A DNA stretch of 64,000 bases from Paenibacillus etheri (GCF_001012825.1 NZ_LCZJ02000019.1:457302-521301), one strand, 5' to 3'. Shown: positions 1 through 8,403, counted from the stretch's first letter. Notes: generated from the sequence alone by a model not told the origin. Numbers and translations are program-made.

Positions 1-1324
1 CCTTCAGAGAGCTACCGCCGTAATACGCATCGGACCAATCAAGCGCCGGAGTAAGTGCTGTTCCTTTGCTGTCTGCGATCCAGCGCCATGTTGGTAAGAT
101 ATCCTGCAGGCTCCGGTTATTCCATCCCTTATCTCGAACCTGCTTCCCACGAACATAATATTTCTGTCCGCTTCCTGTATTGAAGTTGGTGATGAAAGGC
201 AGCTTATTTATAGGGGATGATTCGATGATATCGTTTGCGATCCCTTTCCAAGCCTGACCGCTCGCGGTGTTTCCCGGGTTCCCGTTTGGTCCCACCCAAA
301 ATTTGTTCTCACGTACGAAGAAATCCTCCATACTCTCTGCGCTGTTAAAAGCCCAGTCCGGGCGGTAAATACCAAGGGAAGTGACGGCAGGTTGACCATC
401 CGGGAACAGCAAATTCCAGTTCACATTCGTATCGTAGCCCTTGGCTTCGACATCGATGCCTGCATATAAATCATATGGCGTTCTTCCCAAGCTTTTGGCC
501 TTCTCAGCCGAGCTTTTAAGATCCTTCCACCAGAAGTTCAGGAACATACTGTCTGTTATTTTCTTATTATTGTCTTGCAGGTACATTGCATTCTTGTCAT
601 TTAGTGCATTTTGCCAACTGATACTGCCCTCCTTGGTCATGGAGTCATACCATACGATTTGCATAGATGCAGATTTGTGCGATTCTAGGTAACTTAGGAA
701 AGCTTTCATTTTCTGTGCGTCAGCTGGTGTTCCACCCTCAGTCTCCTGGTTAATAAACCAACCGTCAAATCCGTAATACTTCGCAACCTGGATCAGCTTA
801 TCTGCAGCAGGAAACGAGCCATCACTGTTCTGCTGAAGCATTTGCTCCACCCATTCAAATTTCCCGCCATACACAGTGGGTGGGAAGAATACTGTTCCGA
901 TAATTGGCACGCCATTCTTATGAGCTGCGTCGATGGTATCCGCGCTTGGTGGAACGATGATCCCTTCACCGGCAGAACCGCCCCAATAGACCAGCTTGTC
1001 AACATACTGCCAATAAGAAAACGTGTTAGCTCCAAATTTGTCCGAACCTTGTGATGGTACGCCACTTGTTCCCGAGTTCAGCGCTGATAATGCCATAACT
1101 TTGGGCGCTTTAGTCGCATGGGAGTTGACACCATCTGTCACAAAACGATCTTGCAGCGGGACTGTGCTCTGGTTAAATGCCGCATCCGGATCGGATGCAG
1201 GACTCCACTGAAGCAATTGCTCTGGATACCAGTAGGATGAATAAGGCTGTTTAGCGAACGCAGTTGTGGATAATGCTGCGCACATCACCAATAAGAATAT
1301 AAAACCTGCACCAATCTTTTTCAT
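1..1324 (-). CDS. Secreted endo-beta-N-acetylglucosaminidase, GH85 (3' end outside window)
   Basis: About 441 residues of the N-terminal part are visible; the gene runs off the left edge. The start ATG follows GGAGGAGTATGGC. Residues 1-24 form a signal peptide (MKKI, then a hydrophobic stretch ending TTAFA), so the enzyme is exported. The catalytic domain has the GH85 signature GFDGWFINQETEGG, with the Asn and Glu of the N-x-E pair expected for substrate-assisted cleavage, and a later region WVGPNGNPGN typical of the family. GH85 enzymes cut the chitobiose core of N-glycans, releasing high-mannose or related oligosaccharides. A cre-like box lies 29 bases upstream. The role fits the mannosidases further along, but the gene is about 12 kb from them and lacks their shared 18-bp motif. 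Family call is firm; exact glycan is not known. Confidence 0.85.
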   Translation of the reverse strand, partial: MKKIGAGFIFLLVMCAALSTTAFAKQPYSSYWYPEQLLQWSPASDPDAAFNQSTVPLQDRFVTDGVNSHATKAPKVMALSALNSGTSGVPSQGSDKFGANTFSYWQYVDKLVYWGGSAGEGIIVPPSADTIDAAHKNGVPIIGTVFFPPTVYGGKFEWVEQMLQQNSDGSFPAADKLIQVAKYYGFDGWFINQETEGGTPADAQKMKAFLSYLESHKSASMQIVWYDSMTKEGSISWQNALNDKNAMYLQDNNKKITDSMFLNFWWKDLKSSAEKAKSLGRTPYDLYAGIDVEAKGYDTNVNWNLLFPDGQPAVTSLGIYRPDWAFNSAESMEDFFVRENKFWVGPNGNPGNTASGQAWKGIANDIIESSPINKLPFITNFNTGSGQKYYVRGKQVRDKGWNNRSLQDILPTWRWIADSKGTALTPALDWSDAYYGGSSLK

Positions 1325-1352
1325 GCCATACTCCTCCAATCGATAGTTAATA

Positions 1353-1366
1353 TGATTGCGCTTACA
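1353..1366 (-). promoter_or_regulatory. cre-like CcpA box upstream of GH85 gene
   Basis: TGATTGCGCTTACA matches 12 of 14 positions of TGWAANCGNTNWCA around a GCGC centre. It lies 29-42 bases upstream of the GH85 start, so bound CcpA could block the promoter. Inferred by eye only. Confidence 0.5.
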
Positions 1367-1485
1367 TTTTAACAAGTCGGACACAGCTGTAGATAGTGGA
1401 TTAATGACAAGTCCAGGTGCAATTATTACAGATTGTAAGCCTGAAGCTTGGGTGCTAGCCTTAACTTCGCTCTATAAATATAAAA

Positions 1486-1512
1486 GAGCCCCTATTAAAA
1501 CAACAGGTGCTC
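1486..1512 (-). terminator. Terminator after phosphotransferase gene
   Basis: On the minus strand, GAGCACCT and AGGGGCTC form an imperfect stem followed by TTTTA, 155 bases past the stop at 1667. The remainder of 1367-1666 shows no gene. Confidence 0.4.
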
Positions 1513-1666
1513 TCAATCTTTTTATGTTATTTAGAATCACCACTGGACTGTTGACTGAATCATTACCTGGATTTTCGAAGCAATTTCTTCAACAGCAAAT
1601 GCTATATCACAGATACCCGGGGTATTGGTAAAAGAATATTTTACATGAATAATAATCCTGCTGTTG

Positions 1667-2590
1667 TTAAGCTGTCAGGTTTAAAAGAAATTGCCGTGTG
1701 TTCTGATAAGCATCGTTCCATCCCATCTTAGCGTAGAATCGAAGTCCATCTAGTCCCTTGAAATAATAGGCACCCATTAGCCGCTCCTTAAAATAAGGGG
1801 TCACTATTCCAGCTTTCTCTTGATAGTTTTGGTACGCCTTAATGACATCACTCCATGGCATATGCCGATCTAAAATCGCAAGGTCAACGAGAAAATCACC
1901 GTACATGCAATTCCCGTCAATAATGCCGGTAATTCGTGTTCCATTGGACAAAATATTCCACTGTTGAAAATCTCCGTGGATAAAGCTTCTGTTCGATTCA
2001 TTATAAGGTACATAATCCATCAACCGACAGTATATTTCTTCGTATACGTCCCTCTCCAGGCAAGTCGTGCGGAAGAGATCATGCCAGTTCTCCCAGAACG
2101 TTCCCGTTTGATCCTCCGCATTTACGGCAACGACGAAGTCCTTCCAAGATGTATGGGACCCGTTGCCATTAGCACCGATCCACCCATACCCGTTAGTTGC
2201 TCCAATATCCGCTGCGGCCATTCTTGTTAAAATGCTGATAATTTCAGGCAGATGAAGAGTTTGTTCCTCTGCCGTGCAATCGGATAGGTTACGCCCTTCC
2301 ATTCGTTCCATGATAAGATAGGTTAACTGGCTAGTTCTTCCTAACCCCAAACATTTTGGGAAAGGGATGTTCTGACTTGACAGCAAATTCGATACATAGT
2401 TTTCTGTTTCATACGCTCCTGCCAGATCGCTGAATTTCACAACATAGCCTTTTCCATCGAGGATAAAAGAAAATACGTTACTTATATTGCCACCGGAAAG
2501 TGGTGTAATCTCAGTCGAACCCGGCCTAAGATGATTCTCCAATACTTTTTCAATTTCACTCATGACCAATTTTGGCTTCTCGTAAGTCAC
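1667..2590 (-). CDS. Aminoglycoside phosphotransferase-family protein (APH fold)
   Basis: 307 residues. The catalytic loop is FIHGDFQQWNIL (residues about 203-214), with the HGD aspartate and the Asn of the APH/choline kinase Brenner motif, followed by the metal-binding DG of GIIDGN about residue 224. The N-terminal lobe has the glycine-rich SGGNISNVF and a lysine in GYVVKFSD. The start is a GTG after GGAGCTACA; an in-frame ATG nine codons later is an alternative. It lies 21 bases after the next phosphotransferase gene, so the two are probably cotranscribed. Substrate is unknown: family members phosphorylate aminoglycosides, macrolides, homoserine or other small alcohols. There is no direct sign of a resistance role. 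Confidence 0.8.
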   Translation of the reverse strand: MTYEKPKLVMSEIEKVLENHLRPGSTEITPLSGGNISNVFSFILDGKGYVVKFSDLAGAYETENYVSNLLSSQNIPFPKCLGLGRTSQLTYLIMERMEGRNLSDCTAEEQTLHLPEIISILTRMAAADIGATNGYGWIGANGNGSHTSWKDFVVAVNAEDQTGTFWENWHDLFRTTCLERDVYEEIYCRLMDYVPYNESNRSFIHGDFQQWNILSNGTRITGIIDGNCMYGDFLVDLAILDRHMPWSDVIKAYQNYQEKAGIVTPYFKERLMGAYYFKGLDGLRFYAKMGWNDAYQNTRQFLLNLTA

Positions 2591-2611
2591 TGTAGCTCCA
2601 ACTCCCGTATA

Positions 2612-3640
2612 TTAGAGTCTAATATCTCGTTCCTCATAATCAAAGGGTTCTTCACACGAGTAAATGTCATCAAAAAAACCCATATATGGAATGTCGTCTT
2701 CCAAGCATTTTATGCGGTAGGATAATTCCTCATCACATGATGGCTCTTCACCATTGTTTCGCATGACCTCGAATGCATCTACAATATTTTCCATGAGCGT
2801 CACTTGAATAAATAAGGGCAGTTTATCCAACATCGACGGTTCGATCGCGGTCTCAGATCTGTATCCTTCGAGGACTACTTCAAAATAATCATCCATGAAT
2901 TTTTTACGTTTACCAGCATCTGGTTCGAATTGTGTCCATCCCACGCCTTGTGTCCAGAGACCTGCCAGGTCAAACAAATACCAACAAAAGCAGGAGTTAT
3001 CGAAATCAAAAACAGTAATTTGCCCTGTATCAAAATCGATCATATAATTCCCATCGCAGTAATCAAAATGTACCATCCCAAAAGACTCGTGATTCCTGTC
3101 CATCCCTTCTAAGGTTGTAAGGAGATCTACCAGCTTCTCCTTCAGCAGAGATAACGAGTCAGGTATTAGCTTATCTATATAATCGGCATTATATTTATCA
3201 AAAAAATTATACCGAGAATGGACAGGCGTATATCCCTTCGATAATTGATGCATTTTTCCAAGGACTTTACCGCAGTTATAATAGTATTCAGTAATAGGAA
3301 CGCCTTCCCGATACTGATAATTATTTTCCACGAGCATTTTTCCCTTAGCCTTATTAAATAGGCAGATATAAAAAGTGTGATTGTTATGAGTAATCTCTTC
3401 CAGCAGATTCCCCTTTCGGGAGTTGACTACATCCGAGACACTTCCACCATGCTCAAATAAATATCTAATATACTCAACTTCACCCAAAAAATCTTCCCGG
3501 CTTCTGTCATTTAAGAAGGCAATTCTGATTATTTTTGCTTCAGAATCAGCTTTATCACAGTTATATGCGACATTCCGTCCTCCTTCATGTGCATGGATAA
3601 GCCTGATTTCATAACCTTCCAATCCGTACAATTCCATCAC
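2612..3640 (-). CDS. Phosphotransferase enzyme family protein (SrkA/RdoA-like kinase fold)
   Basis: 342 residues from the GTG at 3640 (GTG-ATG pair). The motif GMVHFDYCDGNYMI matches the catalytic HxDxxxxN of the APH/RdoA fold (HGD replaced by HFD), and ITVFDFDNSC gives the DFD metal-binding site. The C-terminal third resembles the helical lobe of homoserine kinase/SrkA proteins. The annotated start has no ribosome site, but the frame stays open upstream and a CTG at 3689-3691 sits 7 bases after GGAG; that start adds 17 residues beginning NYNEVIKIAD, which suits the family's N-terminal helix. The gene is the first of a pair with the downstream APH-fold gene. Substrate unknown. Confidence 0.75.
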   Translation of the reverse strand: MMELYGLEGYEIRLIHAHEGGRNVAYNCDKADSEAKIIRIAFLNDRSREDFLGEVEYIRYLFEHGGSVSDVVNSRKGNLLEEITHNNHTFYICLFNKAKGKMLVENNYQYREGVPITEYYYNCGKVLGKMHQLSKGYTPVHSRYNFFDKYNADYIDKLIPDSLSLLKEKLVDLLTTLEGMDRNHESFGMVHFDYCDGNYMIDFDTGQITVFDFDNSCFCWYLFDLAGLWTQGVGWTQFEPDAGKRKKFMDDYFEVVLEGYRSETAIEPSMLDKLPLFIQVTLMENIVDAFEVMRNNGEEPSCDEELSYRIKCLEDDIPYMGFFDDIYSCEEPFDYEERDIRL

Positions 3641-3791
3641 TAATGGAAGTAAGTTTGTATCAGCAATTTTAATAACCTCGTTATAATTCAGAATATCTCT
3701 CCTCTCAACTCCTTCAATATATGGATAGTTTACCAGCTCCAGCTGATAAACTGGATGGAGAAAACAACTATAACTGAAATATCCTGTTTCA

Positions 3792-4712
3792 TTAGGTCAT
3801 CGTTCCTAGGTACACACGAATTAAAATATCTTGGTCATGGTTACCGAATCCAGCCACATAAAGTGTCAAACCGCCAACATTAACAGCCTTCTCGTTTACT
3901 GCGAAACGAAGCGTCCAAAATTGTTCTCGTAGCTGAAGATCAGCGATAGTCACGTCCGACACCCTCTCTTCATTAATATATGTGCCTGCATTGTCAATTC
4001 GAATCGACTTCAATAATCCGTATTGATTCACATTTCGATGCCACCATTTCGGAGTATATATGCCTCGCGCAGCTCTTCCGAAGTCTGCTGGACTGGTCCA
4101 GGTTCCAAGCGTCTGGCCATTAAAAATGAACTGAATATCAGAAGGCCAATGGTCCCTCAAGCCTGGTGCTTCAGAAGCAATTTCCATTGAAATTTCGATG
4201 GCCTCGGGAGTTTGATGAGGAAGTAGATAGTTAGGCGTTTTGTACTCAACGTAACCTCTCCCGAACCACAAAATGGCGGCATTGACTCGCTCGGGATCGA
4301 GAAAGTAGCGCGGGTCGTCCCAAACCCCTATCTTCATCTCGCGCGTGCCCAGTCCGCAGGTTGGATGAACTTCAAACGAGGTATAATGACCGACAGATAT
4401 TGTTTGCTCTCTGACCCTAGGCGTTTACCTGGCAATTGGTAGCTCAATCTCAATGTTTTTTTGTTTAAGGAAGCACATTTTATGAGTTCCTCCGTTTTGG
4501 CGTACCCTACGGCTTACGATTAATTGGGCTTGTTCGAGCTTTCGAATGTGCATGGTGACTATAGAGGGGCTAAGTTCTAACTTCGCTGCAATCTCCTTCA
4601 CATTCATTTCGTTATCTGCAACAAGACTCATAATTCTCCATCTGACTTCGCTTGCGAGTGCCTCATATAATGCCATGAATTTTGCTTCACCGTTCGCTTT
4701 GATCATTATCAT
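3792..4712 (-). pseudogene. ArsR-type transcriptional regulator split by an in-frame TAA stop
   Basis: Two open segments share one frame. The first (4712 to 4425; ATG at 4706 has the better spacing from GGGGAG) gives a winged-helix ArsR domain: ALASEVRWRIMSLV, then MNVKEIAAKLELSPSIVTMHIRKLEQ. The second (codons 4424 to 3795, with an ATG at 4337) gives the C-terminal domain, with DDPRYFLDPERVNAAILWFG and WWHRNVNQYGLLKSI. The codons between the TAA at 4425-4427 and the ATG at 4337 read sensibly in the same frame (GHYTSFEVHPTCGLGTRE). I recall ArsR-like proteins of about 300 residues with exactly this fused layout in Paenibacillus. The simplest reading is a single nonsense mutation in a 306-codon gene. 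The DNA-binding half alone could still be made. Confidence 0.75.
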
Positions 4713-4722
4713 ACTCCCCTAA

Positions 4723-4944
4723 ACTATTGCAAGCCGGGGAATTGGTCGCGGCATAGCGTTACGATTGGCGCAGGAGGGTGCAATGGTCGCCGTACATTAT
4801 GGAAAAAGACAAAATGAAGCAGAAGATGTCAACAGGTGGGGAGAATCGGAAGATATAGCTGATATTGCCGCTGATATTGCCTCATCGGATAGCCGCTGGG
4901 TAACCGGTCAATTAATTGATGCTAGTGGCGGATCTCATCTGTAA
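4723..4944 (+). pseudogene. Remnant of a short-chain dehydrogenase/reductase with internal deletion
   Basis: The plus strand reads ASRGIGRGIALRLAQEGA (SDR nucleotide-binding glycine motif), then VAVHYGKRQNEAEDV, then jumps in frame to EDIADIAADIASSDSR and WVTGQLIDASGGSHL before TAA. An intact SDR is about 250 residues, so about 150 central residues, including the Ser-Tyr-Lys catalytic site, are missing. The first dozen residues and start codon are also gone (a stop lies directly upstream). It is next to the broken ArsR-type regulator and points away from it, so the two may once have been a divergent regulator-target pair. Confidence 0.75.
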
Positions 4945-4974
4945 ATCAAGGGAAACGATCTGAACTATATAAAA

Positions 4975-5021
4975 AAAGTGGCAGTCACGAAGGCTTCTTT
5001 GCCCCAATTGACTGCCACTTT
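4975..5021 (-). terminator. Strong bidirectional hairpin terminator
   Basis: A perfect 13-bp stem, AAAGTGGCAGTCA with TGACTGCCACTTT, is flanked by an A-run on the left. On the minus strand it lies 4 bases after the DUF6530-like stop codon and ends in T residues. Confidence 0.8.
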
Positions 5022-5025
5022 CTAA

Positions 5026-5505
5026 TTAATATCCCATATCCTTTAATATTTTGGATAACGTGCTCAGACGCTCACCGATCATTTCACCGTCATCGCTCAG
5101 AGCTTGATTGAACAGCTTAATATCTTCATTAATTCGCTCATTATCCGTACAAACCGCCACAGTCATAGCATCTCCTTGCAGGCCAACACGGTCGATGACG
5201 GGCTGCTCCGGGTCATATAAATTCTCATATCTATACGCTTCACGGAAATGTTCCAACGACCGACAAATTAGAATGGACAAATCAAGCACGCGATGAAGAG
5301 GCAGCTCTTCCGATTGTCTGGACCATTTTTCTCCCGTATATCTCCATACTTTGGCCGAGATATCGACCTTCCCTCTATCATTCCACTGGGCTAATCCCAA
5401 GGAAAGGCCTTTCGCATCCGTGTTTCCGGCCATTCGGCCGTCAACCTTCTCATAATTTTCTGACACGACAACAGGCTTATGTTTTAAAGTTGTAGGTATT
5501 TTCAT
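5026..5505 (-). CDS. DUF6530-like protein of unknown function
   Basis: 159 residues with no signal peptide or membrane segment, so probably cytoplasmic. Recognisable stretches are KIPTTLKHKPVVVSENYEKV, GRMAGNTDAKGLSLGLAQWN and a C-terminal helical region. I associate this with the DUF6530 family from memory, not from a search. The start ATG follows GAAGGACG. Its upstream region carries direct repeats of the TTTACTAAT type, which recur before a truncated 5' copy of the same gene at 8290-8403. It is the last gene of the MoxR-like/VWA/GIY-YIG series on this strand. Function is not known. Confidence 0.6.
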   Translation of the reverse strand: MKIPTTLKHKPVVVSENYEKVDGRMAGNTDAKGLSLGLAQWNDRGKVDISAKVWRYTGEKWSRQSEELPLHRVLDLSILICRSLEHFREAYRYENLYDPEQPVIDRVGLQGDAMTVAVCTDNERINEDIKLFNQALSDDGEMIGERLSTLSKILKDMGY

Positions 5506-5524
5506 GTTTTTTCGTCCTTCCAGT

Positions 5525-5547
5525 TACTATTTTACTAATTTACTAAA
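5525..5547 (-). repeat. Direct-repeat promoter element (copy 1)
   Basis: On the plus strand TACTATTT then TACTAATT then TACTAAA, a 9-bp periodic repeat just upstream of the DUF6530-like start. The same element with three clean units is at 8433-8457. Both copies are followed by a similar C-G-TTTCAT-TTAT stretch. It may be an operator with repeated half-sites. Confidence 0.5.
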
Positions 5548-5578
5548 CGACGGTTTCATCTTATCTTGGATTTCATCG

Positions 5579-5938
5579 TTAGTCAATTCGTGGTTTGTTA
5601 TAACCTTTGTCTCCGTAGGGCTGTAGCTTTTCTAACCATGGCTTTAAGATTTTCTTCCGTTCCCAACGCATATCAGTTACTTTGTCTATTTCCTTCTGCT
5701 CTAGTACCTCATAAGTGAACGCATCTGCACCGAATTCTTTCCAATCCTTTTGCAACTGGGCATTTGCAAATCTCCCCATATCGAGCTGCATTTGCAAGGT
5801 AAGCCATTTGTTTTTCAAATTAGGATAACTATCAATAAAGATTTTGCCGTTGACTTGGTTTTTGATTTGGGCAACACCCATATAAGTCTTGATTTGTTTG
5901 TACTCCTCGATCAGCTCTTTGCGTTTATTCATATCCAT
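5579..5938 (-). CDS. GIY-YIG nuclease-family protein with degenerate N-terminal motif
   Basis: 119 residues. The core YMGVAQIKNQVNGKIFIDS aligns with the family pattern G(I/V)Y-x-I-x-N-x-x-N-G-K-x-Y-I-G-S, but the first GIY reads GVA and the YIG position reads FID. Later conserved pieces are LQKDWKEFGADAFTYEVLE, where the glutamate fits the usual downstream metal-binding glutamate. Similar short proteins are common in Bacilli. With the loss of canonical motif residues it may bind rather than cut DNA. The start ATG has GGAGAGAAAGAT. It is 41 bases from the VWA gene, so it is probably in the same transcript. Confidence 0.65.
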   Translation of the reverse strand: MDMNKRKELIEEYKQIKTYMGVAQIKNQVNGKIFIDSYPNLKNKWLTLQMQLDMGRFANAQLQKDWKEFGADAFTYEVLEQKEIDKVTDMRWERKKILKPWLEKLQPYGDKGYNKPRID

Positions 5939-5979
5939 ATCTTTCTCTCCTTATCGTAGTTAATTAATATTCTTGAAAA

Positions 5980-6939
5980 TTATAAATATCGAGCGATAAT
6001 CCGAACTAACCTTGCAGGAAACTTACGTAAATTTGTAATATCTAAAAATCTTTCGTTACCATAAATCTCACTAATAACATCCTTATCTTGACCGATTGCG
6101 GCTGCTAGAAATGTAATGCCTTTCCGTTCATATTCCTCTATGGTTTGTTGCATATCTGTAACTGCGTACCTTCCGGTATAATCGTCCATTGCTTTGGGCT
6201 GTCCATCACTGATGCTAATTAACAGCTTAGTCTGATGCGGTGAAGCAGCTAACCGTTCTCCCATAATTCTAAGGGCCATCCCATCACGGTTATTACTTCT
6301 CGCCTGAATCCGCATCAGCCTGAATCGATCATCGGGATCTGGTTTATCAAAGTCAGTATAAGCAAAGATCGACATTTGCTCCATCTTGGAAACATCAGCA
6401 GTATCGCCATAAATCAGTATCGGAATATCGCAAATTTGACAAAATTCATATACCGCGATTACCGCTCGTTTGGCAGCTTCTAATCTCCCAAATGCTGACA
6501 TCGATGCAGATTCATCCACCCTTAGACCAACTACAAGGGAAGGTGATTCCGTTGGAAGTCGCTTTTTGGCAAAATACCTATAGTCCCTATAAGCAACGCT
6601 GTCAGCTTGAAACTTGCTACCGTAATAACGGTTCCGCTCAAAATCGGAAGACGTTTCATGTTCTAAGAGCGGAAGTGTCTTTCTGGCAATTTCCTGAACG
6701 ATTGGAATAAGTTCCTTGCTTAGTCTGACATATTCCTGTTGGATCTCCTGATTGTAATCTGGACGGTGAACAATGAGCTTTACTCTTTCATGAACAGAAT
6801 TCGTCACGAGCTCTCTCGCGGCTTGATTAAGCTTTTTACGGAAATCGCGGTCTTTTTGTTTATCATCCTCTGACATGGGGTCGGGATTTGCCTGATGATA
6901 TTTTGGAGAGCCGATTTCTCCCGTATCTGAACTTTCCAT
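5980..6939 (-). CDS. VWA-domain (CobT-like) partner of MoxR ATPase; true N-terminus probably upstream
   Basis: 319 residues from the first in-frame ATG. The von Willebrand A domain covers about residues 135-319: MIDAS motif RVDESASMS (DxSxS), further polar residues around SNNRDGMA, and SDGQPK for the last metal ligand. The N-terminal part is charged and helical. No ribosome site precedes the ATG at 6939. The same frame is open back to 7106 with sensible acidic linker sequence (EINSWGEIGVTEVDHD, LKKSDDSEEGSSRLPDE) but no ATG, GTG, TTG or CTG. It therefore either starts at a rare codon (ATA or ATT after ACGGAG) or is entered by a -1 shift from the ATPase gene. MoxR/VWA pairs are generally chaperone-like systems that insert metals or mature complexes; the client here is unknown. 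Confidence 0.75.
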   Translation of the reverse strand: MESSDTGEIGSPKYHQANPDPMSEDDKQKDRDFRKKLNQAARELVTNSVHERVKLIVHRPDYNQEIQQEYVRLSKELIPIVQEIARKTLPLLEHETSSDFERNRYYGSKFQADSVAYRDYRYFAKKRLPTESPSLVVGLRVDESASMSAFGRLEAAKRAVIAVYEFCQICDIPILIYGDTADVSKMEQMSIFAYTDFDKPDPDDRFRLMRIQARSNNRDGMALRIMGERLAASPHQTKLLISISDGQPKAMDDYTGRYAVTDMQQTIEEYERKGITFLAAAIGQDKDVISEIYGNERFLDITNLRKFPARLVRIIARYL

Positions 6940-7073
6940 ATCGGTAGACTCATCGGGTAAACGGGAAGAACCCTCTTCACTGTCGTCAGACTTTTTTAGT
7001 ACGATCCCTGCTTCATCAACAATGTTATCATGATCAACCTCAGTGACACCTATTTCTCCCCATGAATTAATTT

Positions 7074-8195
7074 CTATCGCATCTCCGTTAAAATCTCGTT
7101 TTTTTTTACTTCAATTAGAGCTGCATCTAAACCACATAACAAGTCATGCTTCTCGAGTGCTTCTTCTAATAGCCTGATTTCTTCGGAATCCGTTGTGATC
7201 TTGTAGATGACCTTATGATAAAGAGATCCTTTTGCCGAGGCTCCTGCTGCAACTGCATCTGTCCAGTAGAAAAAGGAGCGCATTCCAGCCACGCCTTTGA
7301 TAGCATTGGCCCGGGCTGTTTTGTCCAACATAATAATGGTGTCTGCTAATACGCTTAATACTTTCTCGTCTTTATAACCTGTTTTGACTATTGCACGTTC
7401 GATCATGATTTCTTTGGTGGGCAGATCCATTTTTTCTGAGTGTTGGACCCTGTCACGCAATGCTTCATTTAATGGCCTAGATCCTACATAGCTGCGATTG
7501 GTTGTAATGACCGCTATGAAGTCGGGATGTCTGCGTATGATTTCGGTAGGAAGATTAATGCTGCCGTCCAGTTCCAAAGCAGAGTTTAACGCCATGAGTA
7601 CCGCAGCATCCCGAATAACGTTTGGTTCTTGTATTTCTAAAAGATAACCTTTTTGATAGGCTCTAACAATCTCAGATGGATAGAATCGGTATTCAACAGC
7701 TTCACCATTAGAATGTTCCATAGCAAGCTTCAGCAATTGCCTCATTTTAGAAGCAGCTTGTTCCTGCGTAATTGTCATTGCAGCCATTAAAATTTCAGTC
7801 GTGCTTTGAAAACCATCGCTTTCATATAAAGCTTTCAGAACGATTTGCTCCGCGGGCTCTAATTTCTCTAATTGTTCAGAAGAAATCACCGGCAGAATAG
7901 CTCCCATAATATCTGATTTATCCATATCCGCAAAACAAGTCACCTTCGTATAGGGCAGCCCGAAATTAGAGGATAATGCTTTGGCTAATTGTGTTTTACC
8001 AGAGCCGGCATCACCTTCTAACAGAATATTGGCAATTTTCATTTCTCCGCGATTCCAGTTTCGCTTTACTTCTTTACTAATACGCAGTTCTTCTTCGCTG
8101 ACCTTATGAGATATTGGCTTTTCCCAAATCAGCTTTTTTTCTGCATCTGTCATTAATCTCATAGGTGACAAATAATACTCTTCATGTTCTTGCAT
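7074..8195 (-). CDS. MoxR-like AAA ATPase (AAA_5/EIQEP type)
   Basis: 373 residues. Walker A is GDAGSGKTQLAKAL (residues about 60-73). Walker B lies in GYLLEIQEPNVIRDAAVL, where the usual Asp of DE is Gln, which I recall as typical of this VWA-linked subfamily. Sensor 1 is FIAVITTNRS, followed by the arginine-containing RPLNEALRDRVQHS. A helical insert of about 70 residues separates Walker A and B and resembles a winged-helix segment (QSTTEILMAAMTITQEQAAS). The start ATG has an AGGAGGAGGAGAATGAA leader. The gene overlaps the open VWA frame, and nine consecutive A residues lie eight codons before its stop. First gene of a MoxR-VWA-GIY-YIG-DUF series. Confidence 0.85.
   Translation of the reverse strand: MQEHEEYYLSPMRLMTDAEKKLIWEKPISHKVSEEELRISKEVKRNWNRGEMKIANILLEGDAGSGKTQLAKALSSNFGLPYTKVTCFADMDKSDIMGAILPVISSEQLEKLEPAEQIVLKALYESDGFQSTTEILMAAMTITQEQAASKMRQLLKLAMEHSNGEAVEYRFYPSEIVRAYQKGYLLEIQEPNVIRDAAVLMALNSALELDGSINLPTEIIRRHPDFIAVITTNRSYVGSRPLNEALRDRVQHSEKMDLPTKEIMIERAIVKTGYKDEKVLSVLADTIIMLDKTARANAIKGVAGMRSFFYWTDAVAAGASAKGSLYHKVIYKITTDSEEIRLLEEALEKHDLLCGLDAALIEVKKNEILTEMR
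7098..7104 (-). other. A-AAA-AAC slippery heptamer in the MoxR/VWA overlap
   Basis: The minus strand reads GTA AAA AAA AAC in the ATPase frame, with the A9 run at 7099-7107. A AAA AAC is a known -1 frameshift heptamer in bacteria. A -1 slip moves exactly into the open VWA frame, bypassing the TAG at 7074-7076 and giving a fused product of about 738 residues. Transcript slippage on A9 would give the same result. No clear downstream stem or upstream SD-like stimulator was seen. Confidence 0.5.
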
Positions 8196-8289
8196 TTCAT
8201 TCTCCTCCTCCTTATCCTGATGCTGAGCCCATCATCCCCATAAAAAAACAGGCATGATCGCACCCGAAACCCTGCCAATAAAAGTTCCT

Positions 8290-8403
8290 TCAGTATTCCG
8301 CACAAGAAGTGTCTGAATTCCACCTTGAATACAAGGGGAAAAAATCCTCGAACCTCTCCAACATGACAACAGGACTATACTTTAAATTTATTGGTATTTT
8401 CAT
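8290..8403 (-). pseudogene. Truncated 5' copy of the DUF6530-like gene
   Basis: A 37-codon frame begins MKIPINLKYSPVVMLERFED and stops after CAEY. Its first 13 or so residues match the start of the DUF6530-like gene at 5505 (MKIPTTLKHKPVV). It has a good ribosome site, GGAGTGAAGTA. It keeps the promoter repeats but loses the rest of the protein, so it is a remnant of a duplication, or a short leader peptide before the MoxR-like gene 95 bases downstream. A weak CAGG/CCTG stem with a T-run lies after it near 8240-8275. Confidence 0.55.

Noticed and set aside
1356-1631. Plus-strand 91-codon open frame between the GH85 and phosphotransferase genes
   Set aside because: It covers the GH85 promoter region and a minus-strand terminator, has no ribosome site and an implausible composition.
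1667-3640. Antibiotic resistance pair
   Set aside because: Both proteins only share the broad phosphotransferase fold; no specific aminoglycoside or macrolide kinase signature could be recognised.
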